DNA of 64,000 nt from Corylus avellana. Taxonomy: Eukaryota; Streptophyta; Magnoliopsida; Fagales; Betulaceae. A program made the translations under genes and the position numbers. The stretch is from the NCBI RefSeq assembly GCF_901000735.1, contig NC_081550.1, positions 13,857,794 through 13,921,793 of the forward strand, in the 5' to 3' direction. Positions 10,577 through 21,636 of this stretch are shown in pieces. Position 1 is the first letter of the stretch. Every line of letters begins with the position of its first letter. The notes under the pieces were generated by a model. It did no database searches, was not told the DNA's origin, and saw only the letters and a program-made list of their open reading frames with translations.

Positions 10577-11186
10577 GTAAGAATTATGTTAAAAACCCCT
10601 TTAAATTTTACATTTGATTCTTTTTCATGAGTTAAGCTACTAGGAAAATATATATTTTACAAAATAACAATATTGCTTCAAGTTAGATGGTTATCTGACT
10701 TCAAGGGTTGAATATTCATGTAAAAATTGTGATATTCATAATAGAAGGAGAACATGTGAGGTTGATCCCACCTTGAGAAAAAAAAAAAAAAGAAGTCCCA
10801 ATTAGAAATTTTAATTAACGATTATACTGAACTTTATAAAAAGTTTAAATATAATTCTTGGACTTTTTTATTTTTTTTAATTTTTTGGTAAAAACACATT
10901 TCTCAAAAAAAAAAAAAAAAAAAAACGTTTTACAAAAAATTAAATACAAAACTTTTAGGGAATGTCCTATAGCTTCGTAATCGAAAATTTTGAAAACGCA
11001 TACATCTAGCTATTTGAAGTGAGAAGGTTAGTCTTAACAATACATACATACAACCTTTGTCAATTTTTACAATTTTTATTAGGATCTTGCCTTTTCTTTT
11101 ATGAACAAGTAAGGCTAATATGTAAATATAAATATAACATAAACATTCATTTTGAGAATGTGATCATTAGTCACTTTAAGGCATTC
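10577..11186. other. Sequence where the LRR should be, unit A
   Basis: About 610 bp between the NB-ARC donor and the C-terminal domain. AT-rich with A- and T-runs at 10785 and 10905. I see no LxxLxxLxL repeats on the plus strand. In an ordinary TNL this interval carries several kilobases of LRR exons, so the LRR is deleted. Confidence 0.65.
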
Positions 11187-11604
11187 CAAATTACAAATTT
11201 TGAATGAGTGGATATACAGGATAACATAATAGCAGAGGGTGGACAAGATGAAGAACATCCTCATGATCAAATTGCAATTATTGTTGGAGTCTACAGTGAT
11301 GGTAATGAAATCTATTGTCCTCATGGAGATTACCATAAAACTTGCTATGGATCATTGCGCTCTGATCAATTATGGTTGCATTCCTATGTTCTTCCAGAAG
11401 ATTTTAAGCTAAAGAGAGGAGATAATCTTCAAGTTTGCTTAACTATTTTCCAGTATCATACAGGTTTGAATTTTATATCTGTGAAACATTCAAAGTCAGT
11501 GTTCTTTAAAAGTTGCGGATTCCATTTGGTACGAAAGCATGAAGAAAAAGCGATAGATTTAATTCAACCTTCAAAGAGATGCCGTGATAATGATGATGAA
11601 TGAT
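11187..11604 (+). pseudogene. C-JID (post-LRR) domain fragment, unit A
   Basis: Reads AIIVGVYSDGNEIYCPHGDYH, SDQLWLHSYVLP, VFFKSCGFHLVRKHE, then a basic tail (PSKRCRDNDDE) and TGA. This pattern (hydrophobic strand, charged middle, then KxCGhhLhy) is the beta-sandwich C-JID that follows the LRR in TNLs and helps bind ligand. Only the C-terminal two thirds remain. A TGA at 11205-11207 lies just upstream, so no open frame joins it to the NB-ARC. Assignment is by motif recognition. Copies: 26162-26329 (B) and 54140-54549 (C). Confidence 0.65.
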
Positions 11605-12062
11605 GATGGCAACTTGGAATCCAATTGTTACCGACAACAAAAGCGACATTCTTCAACACCTGGCACTCAGAATTCGTATGAAGAGAATAATGTAATTTAG
11701 GTGTGGATTTACTTATCTCTTTTTTAAATCCGATTTTGTTACCCCTTTGAAATTACTGTTGCTTTATTTTTTAGGGTCTTGTTCGTGCTTTTATATATAG
11801 TTTTCTGCTTTACGATTTAGGTGGCATAAATTCATCAGCAATGAAAACTATTAAATTCTTGACCTGCTTGGCATATTGAAGGAGTTCCTTTTGCTTTGGC
11901 TTTTGCGTGTTTTGCGGGACTTGGACAATCTGGCAGGCAACTCACATGCTGCAACTTCTACTTCAGATGTCACGTTAGTGATTTTACTCTCCATAGCCTC
12001 TCTTTATAATTCTTTTTTTATTTCTGTTTTTGTTTTTTGTGCAAGTATTATGCTCTTTTGTC
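11605..12062. other. 3' flank of unit A
   Basis: Non-coding; collinear with 54550-55008 of unit C. It probably derives from the ancestral TNL 3' UTR and downstream sequence. It ends in the 20-bp target duplication of the SINE that follows (12043-12062). Confidence 0.6.
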
Positions 12063-12173
12063 CCCAAGTGGTAGCTCAATCGGCAATAGACTACGCCTCA
12101 TAAATCGGTAGTCACTTGTTCGAATCCCCCCTCCCTCTTCCCTTGTGTGGACATGTCAAAAAAAAAAAAAAAA
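12063..12173 (+). mobile_element. tRNA-derived SINE (unit A)
   Basis: Pol III box A-like (gtggtagctcaatcggc) near the start and box B-like (gttcgaatcccc) about 50 bp on, then a short tail and a poly(A) run. Flanked by a long direct repeat, aagtattatgctcttttgtc on the left and a slightly shortened copy on the right. The same SINE at the same place in unit C (55009-55127) shows insertion before duplication. Confidence 0.85.
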
Positions 12174-13434
12174 GTATTATGCTCTTTTATAAGATTGGAG
12201 TTAACCCAATATGCAATTTTGCTAATTGTTGAGAAAGGAAATTATTTTCATTGTTCAAGGTCTAGTTAGATTTTCTTCACAATTTTGTTTTTTAAAAAAA
12301 AAAAAAAAAATTAAGCAACAACTACAAAGAGAAAAAAAAAAAAAAAAAAAATCAGCTTGATATAGTGACACACTATAGTAAATGGAGAACATATTATCTA
12401 TATCTCAATTAACCAAAGATTCGTCGAGTTCCATGACCATTTATATTTATTACAGAAAAGCACAATCATCATTCTTAGTAGGACACAAAGTAGGCTTGCT
12501 AAAATTACTCCAATTACTTAGCCAAGAAAGACTCTATTTTTTCATTCCTCAATTGAAGGAATATAGGCAAAATGAGAATTTAAGGCCATTACCTTCTTCT
12601 TCTTTTTTCATTTATCATGGTTTTTCTATCATCTTCTCAAATGAGCATTTATACTTTGAAATGAATTTTTCTACTTTATATGAGACCCTATTGTTGTGTT
12701 CATCTCCACATAAATAATCAATGTACTTATCCCTACGACTTAAGAATTTTGCAAGGACATGTCTAAGGTTGTGGAAGTGGGTGCTACTTGCAATCGATTT
12801 TGTAAAATCTCTAAGTGCATTAATAAAAGATTAACCAAATCAAATTCCTTTAAACTAACCAACATTTTTCTGTTTCTTTGGTGGCAGAGTTTTGATTATT
12901 GCCGCTCGGACGTTTCCTTGGTTTTGGATCTCAGTTGATATTTTTTCCAGCTCCGGTATTATTTTCAAGTGATTGGGCAATATGTGAAGATTAAATAGAA
13001 AGTAATCCTCTTTCAATTTCTACATGTGTAGAGATTGGTTTTTATGTTCTTTCTTTCATTCCCTCATGTTTTCTTAATTCAGTTACCCTTTTGGCTAAAA
13101 CTCTGTGGTTCTTGGTAAAGATCTTGAAGAGGAATTTTCAATAGCAGAACATATCCCATTACTGTTTTAGCTGTGCAGTGCTGGTGTCTAAACAATTGAC
13201 AAATCTGACCATTTTCATCTTGGGAGAATATAAAGGGCTATGACAGCAGTGACAATTGACAAATCTGCACGAAATCATTAATAGTCACTAAAGAATGCAG
13301 GAAGATCACCCACATATCATGTTTCTCACCTGATAGATTTTCTATGTCCTCTTCACTTTCATATAGTAGTTTCTCCCATGTTAGTATATACAGTATTGGA
13401 GTATCTTGGAATCAAGTGGATGCCCTTTTACACA
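12174..13434. other. 3' flank of unit A, continued
   Basis: Up to about 12640 it is collinear with unit C (55146-55640), ending at the point where the Sirevirus element lies in C. 12960-13100 resembles 1740-1860. Two A-rich runs at 12295-12345. No supported gene. Confidence 0.55.
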
Positions 13435-13635
13435 TTAAAAAAGTACCTCGGTTTATTATTTTATTATTTTTTGTTTTTAGGACACGTGGCATATTTTAGG
13501 AGTGATGCGTGAGAGATTAACGAGGTATCGATTTTGTATTTTCCCATAGGTGAAGTACTAGATTTGATTGTTTTGGTAACCTAGAGGGAAAAAAAAATAA
13601 AAAAGTACAAACCGAGGTGCTAGAAAAATAGTTAA
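13435..13635. mobile_element. Possible MITE with gtacctcggttt ends
   Basis: Left end ttaaaaaagtacctcggttt mirrors right end aaaccgaggtgctag...gttaa. About 200 bp with TTAA at both edges. Ends pair only over about 12 bp after small gaps, so the call is tentative. Confidence 0.4.
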
Positions 13636-14979
13636 CCCTAGTTTTTATAGCTTGGATGCATTGCTAGAGATGATGCAGAACTTGCACCAGACGACAATAC
13701 CCATTACCCACTTGGCCAGCCCAAGTAGCTATTGCAAGCCCAGAAACCCATAATTGGGGATGAATGGATTGGGCCTAAGCCAAGGGCCTTAGTCACATAA
13801 AGAACACTAGGAATATTTACGGTGAAGAGGATAACCTCCTCCAGGGATAGAGTAAAAAAGTTTTATGAGCAAGAGCCAAAGTTTTGTAACATATGTTACA
13901 AACATTCTTTTTTTAAGCAGTTAGTTTACTAATTCTTCAAAAAAAATTTCCGTTGGACATTAAAGCTTGTTCGTTATTTTTATGACAAAAGACTAAATCA
14001 ATTTAATTGGTTTTTGCGGTTTGACCGTTAGTCATTAACAAGTTTTTATTATAGTTTGACCATTTGATTATTAACAAATGTTTTAAGGTTTTTTGATCTC
14101 TTTAGTAAACTATTGAGAAATATAGAGGGACACCAGCATTCTCATATTCCAAGCACCCTTACCTTCATCAAAACTGCAAAATAGCATGAAAATAGGATGG
14201 AATAGTGGTGTTGCAAAACCACGTAAGAATCTGATGATGATTGCTATCCCAATCAATGAGGTGAGTAAGGAAAGCTTCATCAATTTAAGTAGCGCCTTGA
14301 GTGGGCTCTTTGGCATGCCCTGTCACAAAAAACAAAAGCTTGCAACCTTTAAGAAAACTACACACAGATTGGGACCAGGCATCTAGAGATTTGTGTCATC
14401 TAGAGATTTCAAACGCAAAATCAGAGAGTAATTTGTGCCATCGAGAGTGTAGTTTGTGCCATCCAATATAGCCTGAACATGATAAAGAATCACATTTTGT
14501 GCCTTATGGAATCAGGACGAAAAGATAAGTAGAAAACACCTTGCCAACCCTTGCAACAACAGTCAAAGTCAATATTCAACCATCAAACAATATGGTCGAA
14601 GTCAACTGTCAAATCAGGCCTGACAAAGTGCTGGCGTGGCAGGGTGCTAATGTGGTTGAAGCGTTGACGTTGCATAGGTGTTGACGTGGCACTAGGGTTG
14701 ACGCTACACTAGGGCTAACGTGGCCTGCAACACATCAAGGCTCAGACGGAGGCGTTCTCGGTGGACTGAACTTGGCAGCGGCGGATCTGTGGTTTGGTGC
14801 TATGATCGAGGTAATCGGATCACCGTGTTGGCAAGAGGCAGCACAATCTAATTCTTCGAATAGTGCATGGTAGCTCCAATGGCGGCATTTTTGGCCACTC
14901 TGGACAGTCGTCTTCCAAGGTTTCGAACGAGGATTGAACAAGGATTTGTTGAGAATTTGATTTTTTAATAACAATGTGA
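13636..14979. other. Intergenic, gypsy-related minisatellite stretch
   Basis: No supported gene. About 14560-14730 is built from short variants of gttgacgt(t/g)gca and agtcaactgtcaa, resembling in reverse the ttgacttttgag and cacgtcagtgcc stretch at 39500-39680. Probably the same retroelement family in opposite orientation. Confidence 0.4.
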
Positions 14980-17098
14980 CAAAAAATTAAGCACTCAATA
15001 TATTTTTCAATCATAACAAATCAAACAAAGTAAGCATTTGATATAAACAAAAATCGTAATGAGTCAAAATTCAGCCATTAATCAATGAAGAACAATTGAT
15101 AAAAATACTAGGCTTCACCCCTAGCCTTAGCTAGTGGCTTAGCTACTCATAATATTAAAATACTTAATAATGTATAAATAGAAAGACATAGAAAAGAAAT
15201 AACTTGAATATTAAGAATAAATCCCTAAATACTCAACAATAGTCGCATGAAGCCCTCTGTTTTGTTATTTTCTTTTCTTTTATGCAGTATGGCCTCTTCT
15301 CTCGGCCAAGACCGGTGATGTGGCTCTTCTCCTTTTCAAAATAATAAGAATCCTTTTATATGGAATTTGTAGCCGGTCTTGACCTTTTGTGTCGCATGCG
15401 GTGTCCAATTTCTTTTGTTTTCTTATTTTATTGCAGGCCCCACATTAGCTTTTCTCCTTTTAAGTCTTGTTTCTTCATCTTTGTTTTGCTAGTTCCCACC
15501 TACACATGGCTTTGCACATTCATGAGAAAAGTCTCCTTTGGCTTTCTTTTCTTTTATTCTCTTTTTTTTTTTCCAAGAAAAGGCAATAACTTGCATTATA
15601 ATATCATTTTAAGCGCACATTTAATAATTAAATATTATTCCACAATTAAATATAAAATGCAAAAATTAATATAAAATAAGGTAGGATAAAGCTTATTTTA
15701 ATAGACACTTTAATTCAAGCTATTATCCTCCCCCCAGCTTATTGCTAGCCTCTAGCAATTCAAAACAAAGCATAAGAACAAGGACTCAAGGAAAGAAAAA
15801 GTCAAAATACTAACAACTACCAAAGAAATTTCCCATGCCTTCAAAACTCAATATGAACGAAAATTTTAGCCAACGCAAACACTCTCTTAGTGTCCAGATA
15901 AACATGAAATAGAATTTCTATTGGAAAGTATGTTTTGATTCAAGCCTTACCGGTGTTAATACTCAACAATGAAAATCACTCAGAAATAGGTGTAACACTC
16001 TCAAGAATATGTGAGCAGAATAATGTAAGCAAAGACAAATATCTCACATATAAATCATATGAAAAATGCTTAATCAAGAAAGAACAAGTAGTCTCTTGAA
16101 AGGATGCCGAAAATAATTTACACCACACTCATTGATTAGTCATGGACATTGGGTTAAAGAAAAGGGAAATAAATAACAAAAAGGTGATGGCACAAGTGAG
16201 AAGTGTTTCAAGATAAATGGGACTTCGGCTTCTTTTGTATGTTCAATTAATTTCTCTCTCCAATTTTCTTTCAATCAAGCACTTATATTTCTTTTCCATA
16301 GTATACCTTCCACCCTTGAACATCAACCTTTTTTTTCTTCTTCTTCTTCTCTTTCAATCTTTTCTTTTGATCTTTTTTTTTTTCAATTTTTTTTCTTCAT
16401 CTTCTTTTGAATCACTAATCCACCACACCGAAATAATTTGATAAAATTCATTCTTGAAACACTTGAGAAAGGGTTTAAGAACGAAAGGCTAATTATATGG
16501 CTCAATGGGGTGACTAGTGATAGTGTATCATACGAAGAATGTTGGGGCTCAAAATAAAGAAAATAGCTTAATCTCATCTCCCAAGGATTTGCATAGTTCT
16601 TCAATATTCATGACTTCAAAAGATTCAAGTGTGGCATAAAATACATGATTTTTGCATTCAGGCAAATAGAAGAATAATGAGACTATTATAATGAATTTAT
16701 TTCTGTGCTTCCAACTGACATATGATCTCTCGAAAATTTACCCTCTACAAAGAATAATTGGCTCAAAACTCACAAGGGTTAGAAATCTCCGCATTTGTTA
16801 TCCTCAAGATATTCTAAGTCACTTATATCCTTAACAAAGAGTCATGTTTATGTGGCCATGTGCATGTGCAATAAATTGAGCATGAAGGCAATGACATTCT
16901 TTTGTAGAAGTAGCATAACGAACTTTAAACATAAAACTCATGCTAAAGCAAAACCTTTTTTTTTTTTTTTTGTGAAAATATAAAATAAACAAAACAACAC
17001 AAAAACAACCACAAACATCAAGCATCAAGCTCCTCCCCCTAAAACTTCCATTGTCCCTAATGTAACGAAATAAAGCAAGTAAGTAAAGATTAAGGAGA
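14980..17098 (-). mobile_element. Ty3-gypsy-derived non-coding region
   Basis: Minus-strand sequence reads ttgctagaggctagcaataagctggggg near 15740-15765 in pieces, the tail typical of gypsy elements with long non-coding 3' regions. 15340-16290 is duplicated at 26325-27330 and 14980-15420 at 46730-47110, where a gypsy pol fragment adjoins it. No intact coding domain. A T-rich run at 16320-16400 and at 16960. Confidence 0.5.
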
Positions 17099-17290
17099 CA
17101 CTACAAAAAACAGGGACTTTATTTACGTGGCAAACAGTAACTCATGTTTGCCACGTCAATAATTTTTGACGTGTCTAAATAAACACGTCAATAAAAAATT
17201 TATTGACGTGTTGGATTTTAACACATCAAAAAGTTTTGACGTGTCTAAATGCCACGTCAAAAAATTTTGACGTGCCTTTGTTCCACACGT
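17099..17290 (+). mobile_element. CACTA transposon end (truncated)
   Basis: Starts CACTACAAAAAACAGGG, the CACTA/En-Spm terminus, followed by at least seven variants of TGACGTG(T/G) or its complement CACGTCA as subterminal repeats. No matching far end before the NB-ARC arm at 17526, so it is truncated. Same family as the complete element at 32325. Confidence 0.8.
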
Positions 17291-17525
17291 CAATAATTAT
17301 AATTAGGTAGTAAATTAATTACACAATATGTATTAAAAAAAATTAGGTAGTAAATTAATTTTAATTGTTATGAAAAATTAATTGGTTAACAAAATTTGAT
17401 AACAATATTAATTAGTACCTATATTAAGTAACAAAATTTAATTGGTATATGTCGTCATTTATTAAGAGATATATTCAAACCTATTAAAATTTTATAAAAC
17501 TAGTTAATGCTCTCTAAGATATATC
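17291..17525. other. AT-rich spacer
   Basis: Contains a direct repeat of aattaggtagtaaattaatt at about 17301 and 17340. No gene seen. Confidence 0.4.
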
Positions 17526-18552
17526 CAAATGGACGGTTTAATCCGTTTGCAAAATAAACTTCTTTCTAAGATCCTAGGTGACGTAAGTCTAATGATTGAC
17601 AATCATGATCAAGGAATTACTTTGATGCAATATAGGCTTTGTTGTTTGAGAGTACTTCTAGTTCTTGATGATGTGGATCCATTGGTCCAATTAGAAAAGT
17701 TAGTTGGAAAAGGTAATTGGTTTGGCTTAGGAAGTAAAATTATTATAACAACAAGAGATAAAGATTTACGTCGTGCACACGGAGTTGATTCAGTATACCA
17801 GGCGAATAAGTTGGATCACAATGAAGCACTTCAACTCTTCAGTCGACATGCCTTTAAAAGTGGCAAACCAAAATGGTGATTTTATGGAACTCACTGAATA
17901 TGTAAGAGGTTATGCAAGGGGCCTTCCACTGGCTTTAGTATTGCAGAGTTCGGATCTATCTAGTAAAAGCTTACATGAAAGGAAAAGTGCATTGTAGAGG
18001 TTTAAAAGCATTCCAAATAAAAAGAAAAATTCACGATATACGTAGAATAACTTATGACTGGGTTGGATCTATCTAGTGATGCAAGGGGCCTTCCACTGGC
18101 TTTAGTACATGTAATAGGTTATGCAATGGGCCTTCCACTGGCTTCAGTATTGCTGGGTTTGGATCTATCTAGTAAAAGCTTGCATGAATGGAAAAGTGCA
18201 TTGGAGAGGTATAAAAGCATTCAAAATAAAAAATTAAAAAAATTAAAAAAAAAATCACGATATACTTAGAATAAGTTATGATGGGTTGGTGGACACTGTG
18301 AAAGATATTTTCCTTGACATTGCATATTTTTCAAAGGAGAAAAAGTAGGTAATGCAATGAAAATACTAGACAAGGGTGATTTCATTTCAGATTATGGTAT
18401 AAACGTGCATGTGGATAAGTCTCTCATATCTATTGATGTGTTTCAGAGATTAACTATGCATGACTTGTTGCAAGAAGTGGGTAGAGAAATTGTTCGACAA
18501 GAATTACCCAAAGAACCTGGCAAACGTAGTAGGTGGTAGTTTCATAAAGATG
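17526..18552 (+). pseudogene. TNL NB-ARC fragment, left arm of palindrome 2
   Basis: Begins at MDGLIRLQNKLLSKILGD and continues through kinase-2 (LLVLDDVDPLVQ), RNBS-B (KIIITTRDKDL), GLPL (RGLPLAL), RNBS-D remnants and MHD (MHDLLQEVG). A frameshift at about 17870 and several stops make it non-coding. GLPL and the SDLSSK segment are repeated about 200 bp apart (around 17920 and 18130), an internal tandem duplication that makes this arm longer than its partner. No P-loop is present on this arm. Confidence 0.85.
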
Positions 18553-18780
18553 TTTCTAACAAATTATTAACAAGTTACTCATTTTAATATTGGAATATAT
18601 ATAGTGACACATGTCGTCACTTTATTGGCTCTCATGTGGCACACTACCGGAATCCGTCAAGTGTTTTGATCGAATTTGACTGCAGAGAGCAAATTGTTAC
18701 TTATGAAAAAGAAACTATTGTAAATTATAAAGTTTTTTAACATAGGTCTTTGCGTACTTTTTTCTAGGACATGACGAATA
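18553..18780. other. Loop of palindrome 2
   Basis: Non-coding spacer between arms; near-identical to 47924-48150 in the same orientation and to 761-965 reversed. Contains gtgacacatgtcgtcac, itself a small near-palindrome. Confidence 0.8.
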
Positions 18781-19660
18781 TCTTTATGAAACTACAACCT
18801 ACTATGTTTGCCGGGTTCTTTGGGTGATCATTGTCGAACAATTTCTCTACCCACTTCTTACAGCAAGTCATGCATAGTTAATCTCTCAAGCTCATCAATA
18901 GATGTGAGAGACTTATCTACAAGCACTTTTATACCATAATCTGAAAGGAAATCACCTGTGTCAAGTATTTTCCTGACGTTATCTACTTTTCTCCTTTGAA
19001 AAAATATGCAATGTCAAGAAAAATATCTTTCACATTGTCCTCCAACCCATCATAACTTATTCAAAGTATATAGTGAATGTTTTTTATTGGGGATGCTTTT
19101 ATATCTATTCAATGCACTTTTCCATTCATGCAAGCTTTTCTAGATAGATTTGAACCTAGCAATACTAACGCCCGTGGAAGGCCCCTAGCATAACCTATTA
19201 CACGTTCTGTGTGTTCCATAAAATCATTGTTAGGTTCGCCACTTTTAAAGGCATGTCGACTGAAGAGTTGAAGTGCTTCATTGTGATCCAACTTATTCAC
19301 CTGGTATACGGAATCAACTCCGTGTGCACGAAGCAAATCTTTGTCTCTTGTTGTTATGATAATTTTACTTCCTAAGCCAAACCAATTACCTTTTCCAGCT
19401 AACTTTTCTAATTGAACTAATTGATCGACATCATCAAGAACTAGAAGTACCCTCAAACAGCAAAGCCTATATTGTATCAAAGTAATTCCTTGATCAAGAT
19501 TGTCAATCATTAGACTTACGTCACCTAGGATCTTAGAAACAAGTTTATTTTGCAAACGGATTAAACCGTCCATTTGGCCAGAAGTTTCTCTAATGTTTTC
19601 AAGAAAACAACTACCTTCAAACTGTTTGGCAATTGAGTTGTAGGTGGCTTTGGCAAGAGT
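18781..19660 (-). pseudogene. TNL NB-ARC fragment, right arm of palindrome 2
   Basis: Minus-strand NB-ARC from the last P-loop codons (TTLAKATYNSIAKQFEGS) through RNBS-A (FLENIRETSGQ), kinase-2 (LLVLDDVDQLVQ), RNBS-B, GLPL (RGLPRAL), then frame-broken RNBS-D and MHD. Open for about 180 codons, then broken by an indel in SSKSLHEW. Its upstream end is cut by an LTR exactly between the P-loop Lys/Thr codons. It mirrors 17526-18552 over about 800 bp. Confidence 0.88.
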
Positions 19661-20309
19661 TGTTGGGTGGTCCCTCTTATGTGGGGGCCACATGGACAAC
19701 AACAAAACAAAGATTTTTGTTTGTAACAGAATTCTAACACACTATACGTGTGTTTATGAGAGACAAAAAGAAGAGAAAAATATGGAGAAGAAAAGAAAAA
19801 GTGCGGCACAGGGATAGAAAGAAAAAGAAAAAGGAGAAGAAAAAAGGGTTTCGCCTATTCACATCCGTCAGAGATTGGAGGCTCATTTGTGGTCTGATCT
19901 TGATGCAATTTTAGAGTATTGATTGGTGTCGATCGTTGGAATTCCTCTCCAATCGCTTGGTTGCTAATACCTACTTGGAGAGATCTTTCTTTATTCTTGT
20001 TGGAATCCACTTTAGGGTGATGAATTTATGTTTAATCCAAGAATGCATGTATTCTTGATGTGGTGATAACCTCTAGATATTTCTCTAGGGAAGACAATTG
20101 TAAACTCATTATTGTTGATAGTGGAAGATTTAATTGGACTAGGTCCCGTGATTTTTACCTTCGCATTGGAGGGTTTTCCACATAAAAATCTTGGTGTTTT
20201 GCTTGTGGGTTTGCTTGATTATTATTTTGTTACTGTGTTACTATTTAATTTGGACAAAGAGGGGTAGATTAATTCTGCTGAGCATCTGAAATTGGTGTTC
20301 ACCCTAACA
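19661..20309 (+). repeat. Copia-type LTR abutting the NB-ARC P-loop (unit B)
   Basis: 649 bp with ends TGTTGGG and CCTAACA, containing the stretch gagggttttccacataaaaat typical near the 3' end of many plant copia LTRs. Its first base directly follows aagagt of the TNL P-loop. The other half of the P-loop is not found after it and no primer-binding site follows, so this is a rearranged solo LTR. Related LTRs: 49036-49346, 49519-50194 and minus-strand 28536-29097. Confidence 0.7.
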
Positions 20310-21004
20310 CATTATTTGGTAAACACCTATATATTCAATCTCATTATTGTTAGAAATAATGCAAAATGTGTTCCTATTAAATCGCCTAATTCTTAACAAT
20401 TATAGGTGTGTTCGGAGTCTTTTTATATATTTTTTTTTTCCAGTTTCCATATGTTTTCTATGTACTATATCTCATCTATGAAAAATAAGAAGGTTATATA
20501 TATGTCGAGTCAGTAAAATTTAAACATTTAATTAAATAATATTTATAATGTTTAATGAATCTAGATAATCTTTATTCAAGTTATAAAGAAAAACAAAATC
20601 CAGTATTTGTGATCTTAACCAAAATTCAATATCCAAAAAGAGTTGTCATCCAAGTGAGACTGCAACTAAAGTCAATGCAAATCTTGTTTATAAGCTTATA
20701 AACAAATGCACAGATTTGTGTTAAATATCGTACCTTTAATAATACTTAAAGCAGCAAGAAGATTGTGCAATATTCAGTCTAGCCATGAGGCAACCATGGT
20801 GATGTAGCAGTTGAAAAAGGAAGGAAGTGCAGGCCACGGTTGTGTAGAAGATCCTCACTGATCAATGCAAACATAATTGACTAAACCTTCTTTCAATTTC
20901 TAAATGTGTAAGTAAACATTCGTTCTTATGTTCTTTCATTCATCCCCTTATGTATTTTGTTAAGTTGAGCTCATTGGAAAAGATCAACCAACTTTCTTAT
21001 ATGA
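20310..21004. repeat. Unit B spacer
   Basis: Non-coding. 20310-20510 matches 50195-50375 of unit C; 20588-21004 matches 1462-1889 of unit A. Confidence 0.6.
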
Positions 21005-21636
21005 ATTGTCATTTTCACTCGGTTTAATTAGGACCACTACAAAAGGACCCCAATTCAAGGGAAGAATTTGATTTCAAGCAACTTGTGGAGGTATTACAAT
21101 CTGAATGTTCCATTAAAGAATTTGAGCTCTTTGTTGTAATTTCTAGAAAAATGTGGTTTCGCCAGAACATGGTAGTTCATGGTGGGGGATTTTTTAGACC
21201 CTAATATTGTAGCAAAAGGGGCAGTCGCATCATATGAAGTATATAAGAAGATTGTAGGACAGGATGAAAAAAGAATAAAAAAAAAAAAAAAAAGAATGGC
21301 GAGCCTGTCTATCCATGCTGGAAAACCCCCCACAATAGTGAACGTAGTCAATGTCAAGAAACAAAACTGGAGAAGATATGGCCACATTGTGGAATTTGGA
21401 TGATATCAAAGATGTTCAAAGTGGCAAATTGTTCATATAAAAACGGAGGCAAATTTTGCTGCCCATGAACTAGTCAAATTGGTTGTCTACCAAAGTATAG
21501 ATCAAGTTTGGATTGAAAAAATTTCAAGATGTATCAGTGACCTGGTTTTGTTAGGGCGTCATGCTCTTATTTTTTGATATGAATAAAGAATCAATGATGA
21601 TGGAATTCTTTTCAGAATAAAAAAAAAAAAAAAAAT
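21005..21636 (+). pseudogene. LINE 3' remnant with poly(A), unit B
   Basis: More complete copy of 1890-2325. Frame-broken pieces: EFELFVVISRKMWFRQNMVVHGG, DPNIVAKGAVASYEVYKKIV, and a RNase H C-terminus-like end (ANFAAHELVKL then VWIEKISRCISDLVLLG). A run of 17 A at about 21619-21635 follows. The combination of RNase H tail and poly(A) points to a 5'-truncated L1-type LINE. No flanking target duplication was identified. Confidence 0.6.

Noticed and set aside
12063..12140. tRNA gene
   Set aside because: Box A and B present but no cloverleaf, poly(A) tail and 20-bp target duplication: a SINE.
12382..12717. Open frame of about 110 codons after unit A
   Set aside because: Collinear non-coding 3' flank of unit C has the frame changed; no domain or codon pattern.
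17099..17290. CRISPR-like array of short repeats
   Set aside because: Repeats are TGACGTG subterminal motifs of a CACTA element in plant DNA, with irregular spacing.
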